Below are positions 24,112-36,114 of a stretch of 64,000 bases of DNA, piece after piece. The notes beneath the pieces were generated by a model. That model searched no databases. It worked only from the letters and a program-made list of their open reading frames with translations, and was not told where the DNA came from. Source of the stretch: Alopecurus myosuroides (taxonomy: Eukaryota > Streptophyta > Magnoliopsida > Poales > Poaceae); the NCBI GenBank assembly GCA_028641055.1, contig CM054060.1, positions 58,875,852-58,939,851 on the forward strand, in the 5' to 3' direction. Each line of letters opens with the position of its first letter. The first letter of the stretch is position 1. Made by a program: the position numbers and the translations under genes.

Positions 24112-24733
24112 TTAGCTAAGCCTAGAAAAGTGGAATGAAGTGTTTTCAAGTGAACAAGCATCCAAATTGTAATTTGTCTGAATAATAGAATCAAAAGGCA
24201 ACTTCATTATCTTTCGAGGAAAGTGTTCCATACCTTTCTTGAGTGGATATTGAAATTTAATATTCCCCTCTTTCATATCAATAACAACACCAACAGTTCT
24301 AAGAAAAGGTCTTCCCAAAACAATTGGACAAGAAGCATTGCATTCAATATTCAAGACAACAAAATCAACGGGGAAAAGATTGTTATTAACCATGATAAGA
24401 ACATCATAAATTCTACCCAAAGGTTTCTTCCTAACATCATCAATAAGAGGAACAACCAAATAACAGGGTTCCAAAGGTGGCAAATCAAGAATATCATAAA
24501 GTCTCTTAGGCATAACAAAGATACTAGCACCAAGATCGCATAGAGCATTGCAATCAAAATCATTCACTTTCATTTTAATAATGGGTTCCCAACCATCATC
24601 TAGCTTCCTAGGGATGGAGGATTCACATCTTAATTCATCCTCTCTAATTTGCATGAGATCATTTTTAATATGTTTTATGAAAGCCATATTCATAGTACTA
24701 GCATTAGGACAACTAGCAAGCTTTTGTAGGAAC
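24112..24733 (-). pseudogene. Retroviral-type aspartic protease region of the outer element, cut by a nested LTR
   Basis: The minus frame encodes the end of gag and the protease: MNMAFIKHIKNDLMQ..., then the active-site segment ALCDLGASIFVMPKRLYDIL (DLGAS is usual for Athila-type proteases), then GRPFLRTVGVVIDMKEG. It stops at 24112, with no reverse transcriptase downstream. Upstream it is interrupted at 24734, in the codons for FLQKL, by the inner element's LTR. The frame happens to stay open for 15 residues into that LTR, giving a chimeric start. The protein is not complete. Confidence 0.8.
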
Positions 24734-26137
24734 TGATGTCTACGCACGCTTCTATTCTTATAGACAGTGTTGGGCATTCAAGTGCAGAGGTTTGTAGAAC
24801 AACGGCAAGTTTCCCTTAAGTGGATTACCCAAGGTTTATCGAACTCAGGGAGAAAGAGGTCAAAGATATCCCTCTCAAGCAACCTTGCAATTACGATACA
24901 AGAAGTCTCTTGTGTCCCCAACAGACCTAATACAATTGTCAGTTGTATAGGTGCACTAGTTCGGCAAAGAAAGAGTAAAATACAAGTGATATGGATGATT
25001 ATAAGTGACAATAGAAATCTGAAATAAAAATGACAGCAAGCAAACATGTAGCAGAACTGAATGTAAATGGTGTATCAATGCTTAGAAACAAGGCCTAGAG
25101 ATCATACTTTCACTAGTGGACACTCTCAACAATGATAAAAGAATTGAATGCATAAATATCTCTCTTCACTACACTAATCTAAACCACTCTCCGGTCGAAT
25201 AACAAACACCAATCATTGCGTAGGGCTGTAACATCACTCCTCAAGTTTGTATTCCCATGTCTAGTTAACCCCACGCTGTCACTATGAGCGCCCTCGAAGG
25301 TACTAAATAAAGGGTCATAATCCAACACAAGATATAAATATCATGCTAAACCACATGGTGCACACACTGTCACCATTACACCGTGATCAAAGTGTCTACG
25401 GAGATCTCATAACAAAACCACTTGAGTAGCATAACACATGAAGAGTAAAATCTACTTATTCAACTATATTATAAAGCTCATGATCACATAAAGATCACAC
25501 CATGGGAGAGAGAGATGAAACACATAGCTACCGGTAGATCCCTCAGCCCCAGGGGAGAACTACTCCCTCCTCATCATAGGAGACAGCAACGGTGATGGAG
25601 ATGGCGGTGGAGTCAACGGAGATTGCTCTGGGGGCACTTCCCCATCCCGGCAGGGTGCCAGAATAGAGATTTCTGTCCCCCGAAACTTGTCGGTGGCGGC
25701 GGTGGAGCTACGGATGTTTTTGGTGGAAAAGGGCAATCTCTTTAGGGTTTATGCATCGGGGGCATATATAGGCGAAAGTGCGATGTCGGTGGGTGGCCAG
25801 GGGGCCCATACCACCTGGTGGCGCGGCCAGGGGGACCCGCGCCACCCTATGGTGTGGCCACCCTGTGGCCCCCCTCCTGTTCTCTTCGGGACTTCCTTGA
25901 CCCTCCAGGACTTCTAATAGTACTGGCTTTTGAATCCTCCAATTCCGAGAATATTTCCAGAACAACTTTTTTGAAACTAAAAACAACAGAAAACATGAAC
26001 TGGCTCTATGACATCTTGTCAATAGGTTAGTCGCGGGAAATCGATAAAAATGACATAAAGTGTATAGCAAACATGTGGGAAACAGTAAGAAAACAACATG
26101 GAACATCAGAAATTAAGGATACGTTTATGACGTATCA
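24734..26137 (-). mobile_element. 3' LTR of the inner Athila-type element (second LTR type)
   Basis: It runs from TGATGTCTACGC to GACGTATCA (1,404 bp), with a polypurine tract immediately to its right (26138). The first 300 bp or so (read on the minus strand) resemble the outer element's LTR, but the rest differs and ends in ACAAACCTCTGC...AGACATCA, the same ending as the solo LTR at 27615-34980. GGAAC precedes it (24729-24733). The same GGAAC occurs in the uninterrupted homologous protease at 36732-36736, marking the insertion point. Confidence 0.8.
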
Positions 26138-27614
26138 ACATCCCCAAGCTTAGTTCCTACTCGTCCTCGAGTAGGTAAACAATAAAAACACATAATTTCT
26201 GAGGTGACATGCTACCAACATAAACTTGATCATCAATAATGTAAAATCATAAGTAAGATGAGATCATAGAACTTCAACACAAGCATGATAAATAGAATTT
26301 TAATAATAAAGCATAGCAATCACCTTGCATCATGAGAAGTAACACAAATAAAAGATCATGAATAACAATGCAACGAAAGATATATGTTTGTTTCAAGTAT
26401 AGAGAAAACATGGCAAAGTGATATTTCGCTAGTCCTTAAGAGTGAGGCAAAACATAAATGCGAGGACACCTTCAAAGTTCATGAGGAAGACTAGAACAAA
26501 TAATAAGAGAACAAGCAATAACACATCATGAATCAATTAATAATGTTTTGGGGACAAATGCAAATAAAACTCAGAATGACAACTATGCTCTCTCAATTGT
26601 GCATAAAGTTAGAAGATGGAGACTCAACATAAAAGTAAAAGAAATGCCCTTAGCAGAGGGAAAAAGGGATCACTCATGTGCTAGAGCTTTTATTTTATTA
26701 AACAGAGGTATTGAAAACATTTTTAAGAGAGGTGTATGCTTATGACAACGAATGGTAAACAAAAAATACAGTACGTCACAAGCCAACTAGACTTCACAAG
26801 AGCGGCTCCCATAGAAGGACACATCTGGGTAGAAGGTCATCCCTCTTTCTCTTTTGTTTACACAATTATGCTCTGACCAATAAATCAGGGGTAAAAATAG
26901 TGAAGAGAATTTGTTGTTATTAATTTGGGGCTGGGCACCCCGCTGCCAGCTCTTCTGTCATTGGATAAGCGGATGAAGCCACTAGTATAGGGTGTGAAGT
27001 CCAATCAACAAGTGAGATTAAGATTCTCTATTTACGTCCTCATGAGCTAAAACAGGAGCACAAAACAGGAGTAATTTTGAAAGTTTTAAAGGTAACACAT
27101 GAGCAATTTACTTTGGAGTGTCGGTTAATTACCACATGTAGGTAGGTATTGTGGACACAATGGAAAAAACTTTGGTTTTTGGGAGTTGGATGCACGAGCA
27201 GAGCTCATACTCAGTACAGGTGGAGGCTAGCAAAAGACTCGGAGCAACAAATCAAGAGAGCATAAGAGCCATAATCATGCATAGCGACATAAACATCATT
27301 AATCAAGGCATAAGTGGTACCACAAGTTCAAGAACTAAATGATCATGGAGGCTATTTGTGACTGGTTCATAGTCATAAATATGGTGTGAGAATGCGCCAA
27401 ATCAACCAAATAAAACATTTAAAGGAGAACACCGCAAATTTATGCTTCAATATGACAAGAACAACTCACGATTCTTTCAATGGCACATTAAACACTCTCA
27501 CCTATTTGAGGCTAATCATGCTACTCGATAACCACAAGGCTTTAAAACTAGAATAACATCTGGCATGATATAAAAAATTCTAGCCACAGTCTATACAAGC
27601 TTCTACTTTCACTG
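26138..27614 (-). mobile_element. Polypurine tract and 3' untranslated region of the inner element (part 1)
   Basis: This non-coding sequence is closely similar to 21423-22985 of the outer element. It includes the AAGCTTGGGGATGT tract beside the LTR. It is interrupted at 27615 by a plus-strand solo LTR and resumes at 34986. Confidence 0.75.
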
Positions 27615-30600
27615 TGATACGTCTTCAACGTATCTATAATTTCTGATGTTCCGTGTTGATATTATGCCAATTGCTACATGTTTTCCGTATGTTTTCCTAC
27701 GTTTTTTACGTTTTTCGGGACTAACCTATTAACAAGATGCCCAGTGATGGTTCCCTGTTTTCTGTTGTTTTTAGTTTCAGAAAAGTTATTCTATAAATAT
27801 TCTCGGAATTGGATGCCACGAAAGCCAAAGTCCCTATTTTTCTCCGAAGCTTCCGGAAGTCCGAAGAAGAGTCGAAGACGGTGACCGGGTGGACCTCACC
27901 ATGCCCAGGCGCGGGTCCACCCTAGGGCGTGCCTGGGGGTGGTGAGGGCCCCCTGGTGACCTCCCGACGTTGCTCTTCCGCCTATTTAAGGCCTTCCTCC
28001 CGAAAACCCTAACTGGATCGGCGAAATTCCACGAAACCTTCCGCAGCCGCCGTCACGTCAACGCAAGTTTCGGGGGACATATCTCTGTTCTGGCACCCTG
28101 TCGGGACGGGGAAGTGCCCCCGGAAGCCATCTCCATCGAATCCACCAACGTCTCCATCGCCGTTGCTGTCTCCTATGATGAGGAGGGAGTAGTTCTCCCC
28201 CGAGGCTGAGGGCTCTACCGGTAGCTATGTGGTTCATCTCTCTCTCCCATGGTGTGATCTATATGTGATCGTGAGCTTTGTAATCTAGTTGAATAAGTAG
28301 ATGTTACTCTTCATCTATTGTGCTACTCAAGTGTTTTATTAATATGAACTTTGGAGCCACCTTGTCCCGTGGTGTGAAGATGACAGTGTGCACATCGTGT
28401 GTGTCTCTTCCATGAGTTGTGGTGTTTGTTTAGTACCTTCTAGGGCGCTCAAGTTGACAGTGTGGGGCTAACTAGACATGAGAATGCTTACTTTAAGGAA
28501 TGCTTTTTGCAGCCCTACGCAATGATTAGTGTTTGTTATCCAACCGGAGAGGGTTAAGAGTAGCATAGTGAAGAGAAGATATTTAGTTATTCAATTATGT
28601 GATCATTGTTGAGAGTGTCCACTAACGAAAGTTTAAGGTCCCCAGGAACCACTGTTCAAGGACACCTCCGATATGCATACATTCACGATCCCAGATCACA
28701 CCAGTCGTAAACAACATATCAAGTTGGTACACATATACAATATCCATTACACGATTACACAAAACACTTACAAAAGGGACATGGTCACATGACCAAGTCT
28801 AACACAACTGCCACGCAGGGCAAACACACAACACACACAGCGGAAGACTAACACACACAAACGTAGTAGAGCCCAAGTCACGCCTTAACCTACAGGCTGC
28901 TGACCGGGAGACGATCCTAGTTTGCAAGTCCATCAGCGCAGTACTCCTCCTCGTAGATCTCCTCCTGAGATTCCTTCTCGATGTCTGGCAAGTAAATATC
29001 AGGGACGAAACCAATATGAGTACATTTGAATGTACGCAACAAGACACCCATCATGTAACTTACCAAATGCAAGTATGCTTATATGGTGTAGTAGGTAGGC
29101 TATACATAGGGTTCACTATCCATGATATATGAAAGATATATCATAGTTTATTTAAAAAATCTCTGTATCTTTGTTGAAGAAGATACTTCAAAAGAAAATA
29201 ATATAGTTTTCTTTCTCTTGTAGATATCGCATGTACAAGAGGTTTTGTAAAACTTTGTTAGAAAGTTTTCTCTTTGCAAAACTTCTAGTAAAACAACTTC
29301 TGGCTTTTCATCAACGGTACCTCCATGGTACAAGGTTCCTCCTTTCATTTCATCATAAGTCAACTCCGTTTTGAAAACTCCTTTTTGAAAACATTGACAC
29401 AATGCTAGATACATGGCCATTCAACTGTCCATATCCGAGGACGCGGCTATTCCGAATAGTTCTACTCTGCAGAGGTGTACACAATCCACCAGATTCAGTA
29501 CATCCGCCGTGAACAACCACATACTGTAACAACAGTATGTAAACATCAGATAACCGATCCTAACCATCCACTATGCTCAAGCTAGAATATACCTATCTCT
29601 TAAGTTGGGTTTGATACCCGACACCTGGCCGACCCCGCCATGACAGGAGATTCATGATTCCTCCCCGACACCTGGTTTAACCCCGCCATGTCAGGACCCA
29701 ACCGTTGCGTCTGGAGGGAAACTTAATCCCACACTTTATGTGTCGCACGTTTCATAACTTGGCGACATTCGGTTCGAGGGAGTACGTCCCCTTATAGAAA
29801 ATTGAGATAGAACATACACTAACAAAAACAAACTTCAAGTTAAGCCCCATGCCCATGTTGAGGTAGGGTGGAAGTACGGTAAAGGTTGTCCGACGAAGAC
29901 TAGGTTATGTGTCATTTTTGTAAAAACACAAATGACCACTTCAACAATCCTCCGGTGGATAAGGCTTCACCTTTCCACCGGGGTTTCCATAAAGCCTTTG
30001 TTTTGCAAAAACATATTTTTAGGGTGTCCACTTAGGGACTTATACTTTTGGATGGTAATAAATACCATAAGGTGGCTATGGGCTTGGTAACACCAAGTAT
30101 CAACTACTGGCATAGTAATAGTATAATATTAGTAGTAGTATTCACTCAAAAATAGATTTTGGTAATCAAAGTTTTGTAAAACTTTCAGAGGTAAAACATG
30201 CATGATAGATAATGATAAGTGTAGTAACAGCAAGCATCAGGATGGCTTGCCTTAAATCTCTTAGTGTCCCTGGCCTTGAAGTAGCTTGAACTTGACGCAC
30301 AACTCTACAACTCCAGCTTCTTCTTCTTCGTTTTCTAACGTCGTAAAAGAAATAAAAGAGACACACTCAGAACTAATGAAGGCAAACAACTAACAAAGCA
30401 ATACATACATCATTCAAACTTTATACTAGCGCAAACGCTCGAATAGTTACCGCGAAAACTATCTCACCAACTCTCATGGTACAAAACTATCGTCAAACAA
30501 ACATATGGTTGAGAAACCATATCCCAAATCTTACATACCATGTATGGAGTGGTGTACCACTCTCATAATAAGATATTAAAGAAGCTAAAAATGTAGCTTG

Positions 30601-33600
30601 TGGTCACTAAAGGTGCGAATACTAAAATACAAACAATCAATCAAAGCAATACCCATGGCAGTGGGTATTAACAACACACAGGCAAACATCACCAAAAAAG
30701 TTCACTACTAAACTAATGCACATATAACAAGATACTACTAAGCACAACAATAACATAAGTACCATACTCATGCTAAGTTAAACACTCATGCAATCTTCGA
30801 ACAACAAACAAACATACCACAAATGAAATAAGCTAGCTACCGACTATGCTTAAGTCTACCTCCAAAACTAAGGAATCCATCAATCATGAAAATAAACAAA
30901 CAAAACAGTAGCTCAACCAATGGTAATAAGTAATAATACACACTCAAAAATACAACACTCACAAGAGATAACTATACTAGATTTTGACATAACAACAAGA
31001 GTTCTTCACTAATAGCATACTAGTAAGAGAATTCTACACAGGCATGCTATAAGGAATACTTGTATTCTACAACTAATATCAACAAGAAAATCCACAATTC
31101 ATGTCATAATAACAGAATTAACAACATCCTAAACATGCTAGAATAATCATACACTCATAAAATAAAAAGACAACAATACTAGAGCAACTCACAATATCTA
31201 GCGGTGACACTAATGCATCACTAGAGAAGCAAACATCACTATAAATATGCATAACTCTAAACAAGCAAGGTATGAAGGTAAAATCCTACTAACATAACAC
31301 AACACCTTGCACATGCTAGTAAGCAAAAATACTAAAATAAATCTATGGAAACAACTACTCAGCAAGAACCACTCAATTCTAATTACTCACGCTTTTCTAA
31401 CAATCAATTATCATGCAACCAAGATACATGCTATACAACCAGTAGATATGCACTCAATACAATCTCAACTAATCACTTTCAAAAACCCAAAAACTCAATG
31501 AAATCTATCCACACATAATTTATCAATCACAAGGAAAACATTCTATTTGCAATCAATATTCAATTTAAACCAAACAACAGTGAAACACTTCTTAATATGA
31601 TACCCCTAAGGGAATATTATGTTAACAAATGAACCACACCTAAACATACTAGTATTCACAAAGAAGTACTAAACACTTCACTTACATAAGTGAAATGACA
31701 TCTATCTTTCCTTGGTGGAAAATGCTAAGCAAACATAAAAAGTACATGCTACTTACACACAAGTGTATGGTAGGGGATTTTGTATTCCTAACCAAAATGC
31801 AATGGGAACAGTGGGTTATGGGTCCAGTAATACCAAGGCATTTAGAGGTCACAAAGCCTCTGGTTACTCTTGACAAAAATAACCTATCAAAGCATTCCAT
31901 ACAAGGCTATTCATGCTAGTCAAAACAATACTAGTGAAAACAAACAACAAATGTTACACATGCTTTGCTACAAAATAAAGTGCAAACTAACAGAGATAAT
32001 ACCATCATAATATCAGTACAAAAATGGTACTGGACTCAACTCATCAACATCAAAAATTTAGGTGCACAATCACACAAAGATTTGCTCACACAACCTAGTC
32101 AAAAATAAATACTAGAAAACAAACAAATGCTATTTCTATAACCAAAAGATTTCCAAACATGCACACACTTCCTAAGGTAGATGTAACGTAAGTAAACAAC
32201 CTAATAACAAGTGTTAACACCTCTATACATGCTAGGAAACAAGTCTCACACAATCAAACATTTTATTTCAAACAAATACACACATAAACAAGAAAATAGA
32301 AAAGCCACTGTATCTAAAAAGGCTCACCAAAAATAATCCAGGGCTCTAAAAATTATGCAAAGCTATAATTACATAGATATTGTCACACACAAACTCATCC
32401 AATTGGATTCACCTCAAAAAACATGTTTAAACTCCTTCTAAAAATCCTAGAAAAGCCCATTGGTCATTTACCAAAATGGATGGCATTTCCATTTTCTAAC
32501 TCACCTTGATGTGAGGCCAAGTCCTATGGATATATCTACTCACTAGCTATCTAAAAAAATTTAGTTTGACTAATCTGGATACAGATCCAAAAAGTTATGT
32601 CAAAAATGCTCTCCCAGATACTCTGTGGAAAAAGAATTATCATGCCCAAAATAAATGTGCAAACATAGATCTACCAAGTTGACATGGTTCAGAAAACACA
32701 TATCTACTTGTAAGAATTTTGGTAGATTTTAATTTGCACAAAAACTAATTTTACCAAGCCCAAAGCAATCAAGCATTCTCTGAACAGATTTAAAAGAAAA
32801 AAGAAATTAACAAGGCGGGCTGGCTTTACTACGGGCGCGACCCAACTAGGCAGCGAAGCGGCCCAGCGCACTTCCGCGGCACAGGCGCGGGCGGGAAACA
32901 GCCAGTTTAACGAGGGCCGTTGATCGTAAGATCAACGCCTCCCGTTCGTCTCCTTCCTCTGCCCCCTCTCTCTCTCGGAAACGCATCGGCGACGGAAAGC
33001 CACCGTGAAGGCTCGGGGGGGCCGTGGCGCGGGCTCGGGGACGATGCTGGGGTGCATGGGCGTCGAGGGGCGCAGAGCTTGGCGCCGGTCGTGGCTGCAA
33101 ACGGTGGCGCGAGCGCCGAGTGCTCACGGCGGCGAGCTCGACGGCAGTGGAGTCCTGCAAGCGAACAAGCCACAGGGAGGGGAAAGGGCGCGTCAGTGGA
33201 TCACAGAGAGTCCAGCTAGGGTGATGGAGAGGGGTGGGAAGGCCCGGGGAAGAGGAGCACCACCTCGGGGTGCAACAATGGCCGGCGGTGGTTTGGGAGC
33301 TCGTGGAGCTCACAGGGGCCTAGGGGCTGGCTTCACTTTGCTTGGGGAGTGAGTGAGGGTTGTGAGGGGACTAGTGGCGAGAGGGACTCGAGTTTGGTGG
33401 CTTATAGCCACGGGCATGAACCAAATGGCATGGGTGGGTCTCGGGGCGATGTCTAGGGTTCGCATGGGGGTGCCCAGGGGGTGTTTTGGACATAGCCATG
33501 GCATGGCATTGTGCCAAGGGCCAAGATAAGCCAAGGGCAAAGTCAAAGGGTCCTTTGGTGTGAGGGAAAAGGCAAGGGAAAGACCACAAGGGTCAAGGTA

Positions 33601-34980
33601 TGGGATCCCATACCTTGCCATCCCTCTTTGTCCCCTCTCTCTTCCACACTTTCACACTTTCTCTCCAAGCCTTCTAGAAACAAGGAAAATGATCCTAGGT
33701 CGAGTATATACTATGGTCAACACACTAGGAAAGGTATCACTTCAAATCTTGCAAGAAAAGGCAAAGAAAACATCTGCCCATAACTGTATCTATCACTGTT
33801 CCAAAAATTCGGAAAATTCAGTTAACACTTAGCAATTTTTCTGTGTGTTGGAAAACAGAAGAAATGAGCAAAAAGTTTGGAATGTTTTCAGAGACCAAAT
33901 GGATTCCAAATTTTGTTTTCCAAGTTGGAACTTGTTAAACATGTTTTAAACTTTCATAAACATCTTTTGAAAACAAAATTGAAATAGTTTAAAGCTATGA
34001 AAACAAAGTGGGAAAATGTGTACTTTCTGTTTTTCTCTGTTTTCTAAAAATGCCTTTTTCTGCCTTATTTTTCTTCCACGAAAACAACAAGCAAAATATC
34101 ATTTTTATTATTCCAAAACTCAAACCAAGCTTATGTATTTGTAGTACATATATCAAGGAACAATTAAAAGTCAATAAAACATAAAATAACATTTTATAGC
34201 CCAGTGAAAACAAAGGTGGAAAACAGGTACTTGGCTATATTTTCAGGGAATAGTTTCTATAGAAAACTTAGAAGAAAACTTTCATAAATCATTTTGACAT
34301 TTTGTTTTCTTGGATCCAGCAATGCTAAAAGTTTATTTAAAGATGCAAGCAAGCATGATCCAAGTCTTGGAATAAAAATCCACTCAAGTAACATCAGGGA
34401 AAACAACAGGGAAAAATTATAAAAGTGTTTTCAGGAAAATTTGGTGTTGGTTCTAAAATGAAACATGACTTGCATTGCAAATATGATTAATATCATACAA
34501 ACATGTTGGTTCAAACAAGAATGTTTGTTAGAAAAAATTTGTTGGCCCTTATTTTTGTCTTCTTGAACAACAGTACAAGAATCCAAAAACTGGGCTGTGA
34601 CAGAAAGTAGGACCCCTAGGTCTTGTTTCCAAGCATTGAAACACCGTTTTCTGCCTGTTCTGCTACATGTTTGCTTGCTGCCATATTTATTTCAGATTGC
34701 TATTATTACTTATAACCATCCATATTACTCGCATTTCACTATCTCTTCGCCGAACTAGTGCACCTATATACATGACAAGTATATTGGGTGTGTTGGGGAC
34801 ACAAGAGACTTCTTGTATCTTAATTGCAGGGTTGCTTGAGAGGGATATCTTTGACCTCTACCTCCCCGAGTTCGATAAAACTTGGGTGATCCACTTAAGG
34901 TAAACTTGCTGCTGTTCTACAAACCTCTGCACTTGGAGGCCCAACACTATCTACAAGAATAGAAGCGTGCGCAGACATCA
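27615..34980 (+). mobile_element. Solo LTR, second Athila-type LTR family, nested in the inner element
   Basis: It starts TGATACGTC and ends CAGACATCA. The flanking duplication is CACTG (27610-27614) and CACCG (34981-34985), one mismatch; the undisturbed outer copy near 22990 reads CACCG. Without the nested 5,971-bp element and its duplication it is 1,390 bp. A TATTTAAG box at about 27982 and a CCCTAAC leader mark the LTR promoter. No internal domain is present, so it is a solo LTR. Confidence 0.85.
28632..34602 (-). mobile_element. Long non-coding LTR-like element (5,971 bp) nested in the solo LTR
   Basis: It is flanked by a perfect 5-bp duplication GAAAG (28627-28631, 34603-34607), and the LTR sequence continues across it. 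It ends ...CTGTGACA; the left end reads TTTAAGGTCC, where TG would be expected. No protein domain is recognisable. A GC-rich leader-like stretch (32820-33360) sits about 1.3 kb from the right end; the rest is AT-rich. Motifs shared with 39404-44136 and 61566-64000 (for example CTCTGCAGAGGTG at about 29466) suggest one superfamily, probably very long solo LTRs of a Sukkula-like kind, in minus orientation. The shared motifs are seen; the class is inferred. Confidence 0.6.
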
Positions 34981-34985
34981 CACCG

Positions 34986-36114
34986 TTAAAAAATCTACCT
35001 CAAGCACCAGTTTGTTTTCCCAACAAGCACCATACAAATCATGCTTTAACAAAAACTCTCTAAATGCTACAGCAAGAAAACATGAGAGGACTCACATAAC
35101 ACTACTAAAACTAACAGCTCTGAGTAAGAAATGCAATGAAAGCTAAACAAGAATTTTTGCAGCAGCTAGAAGGAAAACTAAGAATACTAGCATAGCAAGT
35201 ATTCAGACAAAAAAGTGGAGCGTGTTTCTCTCCCCAACAAAGAATGCTAGGATCCAACTATATTATTGCAGCAAGGAAAACAAAAGAAAACAAAGAAAAA
35301 CAAAATAAAAACAAAGAAAAACAAACAGACGCTCCAAGTAAACTTCATATGATGTGACCGAATAAAAATATAGTTTCACGAGAAGTGACCTGATAGATAG
35401 TTGATGAAGAAGGGGATGCCTTGGGCATCACCAAGCTTAGATGATCGAGTATTCTAAAAATATGCTTGGATGAACCATGGGGGCATCCCCAAGCTTGGAC
35501 CTTGCACTCTTCTTGATCACATATATCACCTCTTCTCTTGACCTTGAAAACTTCCTTCACACCACACTCAAAGAGTAATTCACATTAGAGGGTTAAGGAA
35601 ACAATTAAAAATCCATTAGTTCTGTATGGAACAAGTGTTATTGATACTTTTAAACATTAGCTATAGCCACTGATGTTTCATGAAGCCAAGAAATCCACTT
35701 GACATTGCAAAAGAGTAAATGCAAGAAAAATGGTAGAATCTGTCAAAACCAGAACAGTCTGTAAAGACGAATTTTTTCGAGGCACTTACGTTGCTCAGAT
35801 AGAAAAAAACAAAGAAAAAAAGTTGAGGAATTAGCTAAGTAATAAGCACAAAAAAATTCCGATCATTATGATCTTCCAGTATTTTATACGATTTTTTACG
35901 GTGGACAGCAGAAATCTGTTTCCTGCGCAAAAATCCAAAACCAACTCCAACTCTCGTCTGAAACTTTACTTGGCACAACTAAAACATGAAAATAAAAAAT
36001 ACAAAGGAGTTTCTACAGAAGTATATAACCCCTTGAATCAAAGAAAACATAGAAAAACAAAGCAAAAATAAAACCATGGGTTATCTCCCAAGAAGTATTT
36101 TTCTTTAACGCCTT
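34986..36114 (-). mobile_element. 3' untranslated region of the inner element (part 2)
   Basis: Sequence resumes after the duplicated CACCG and matches 22995-24110 of the outer element closely. It is non-coding and rich in A-runs. The protease stop codon lies at 36115-36117. Confidence 0.7.

Noticed and set aside
32846..33352. Several overlapping open frames on both strands in a GC-rich block
   Set aside because: Long frames on both strands in a GC-rich stretch are a composition effect. The block corresponds in position to the leader-like region of another long non-coding element (42020-42600), whose sequence gives different frames.
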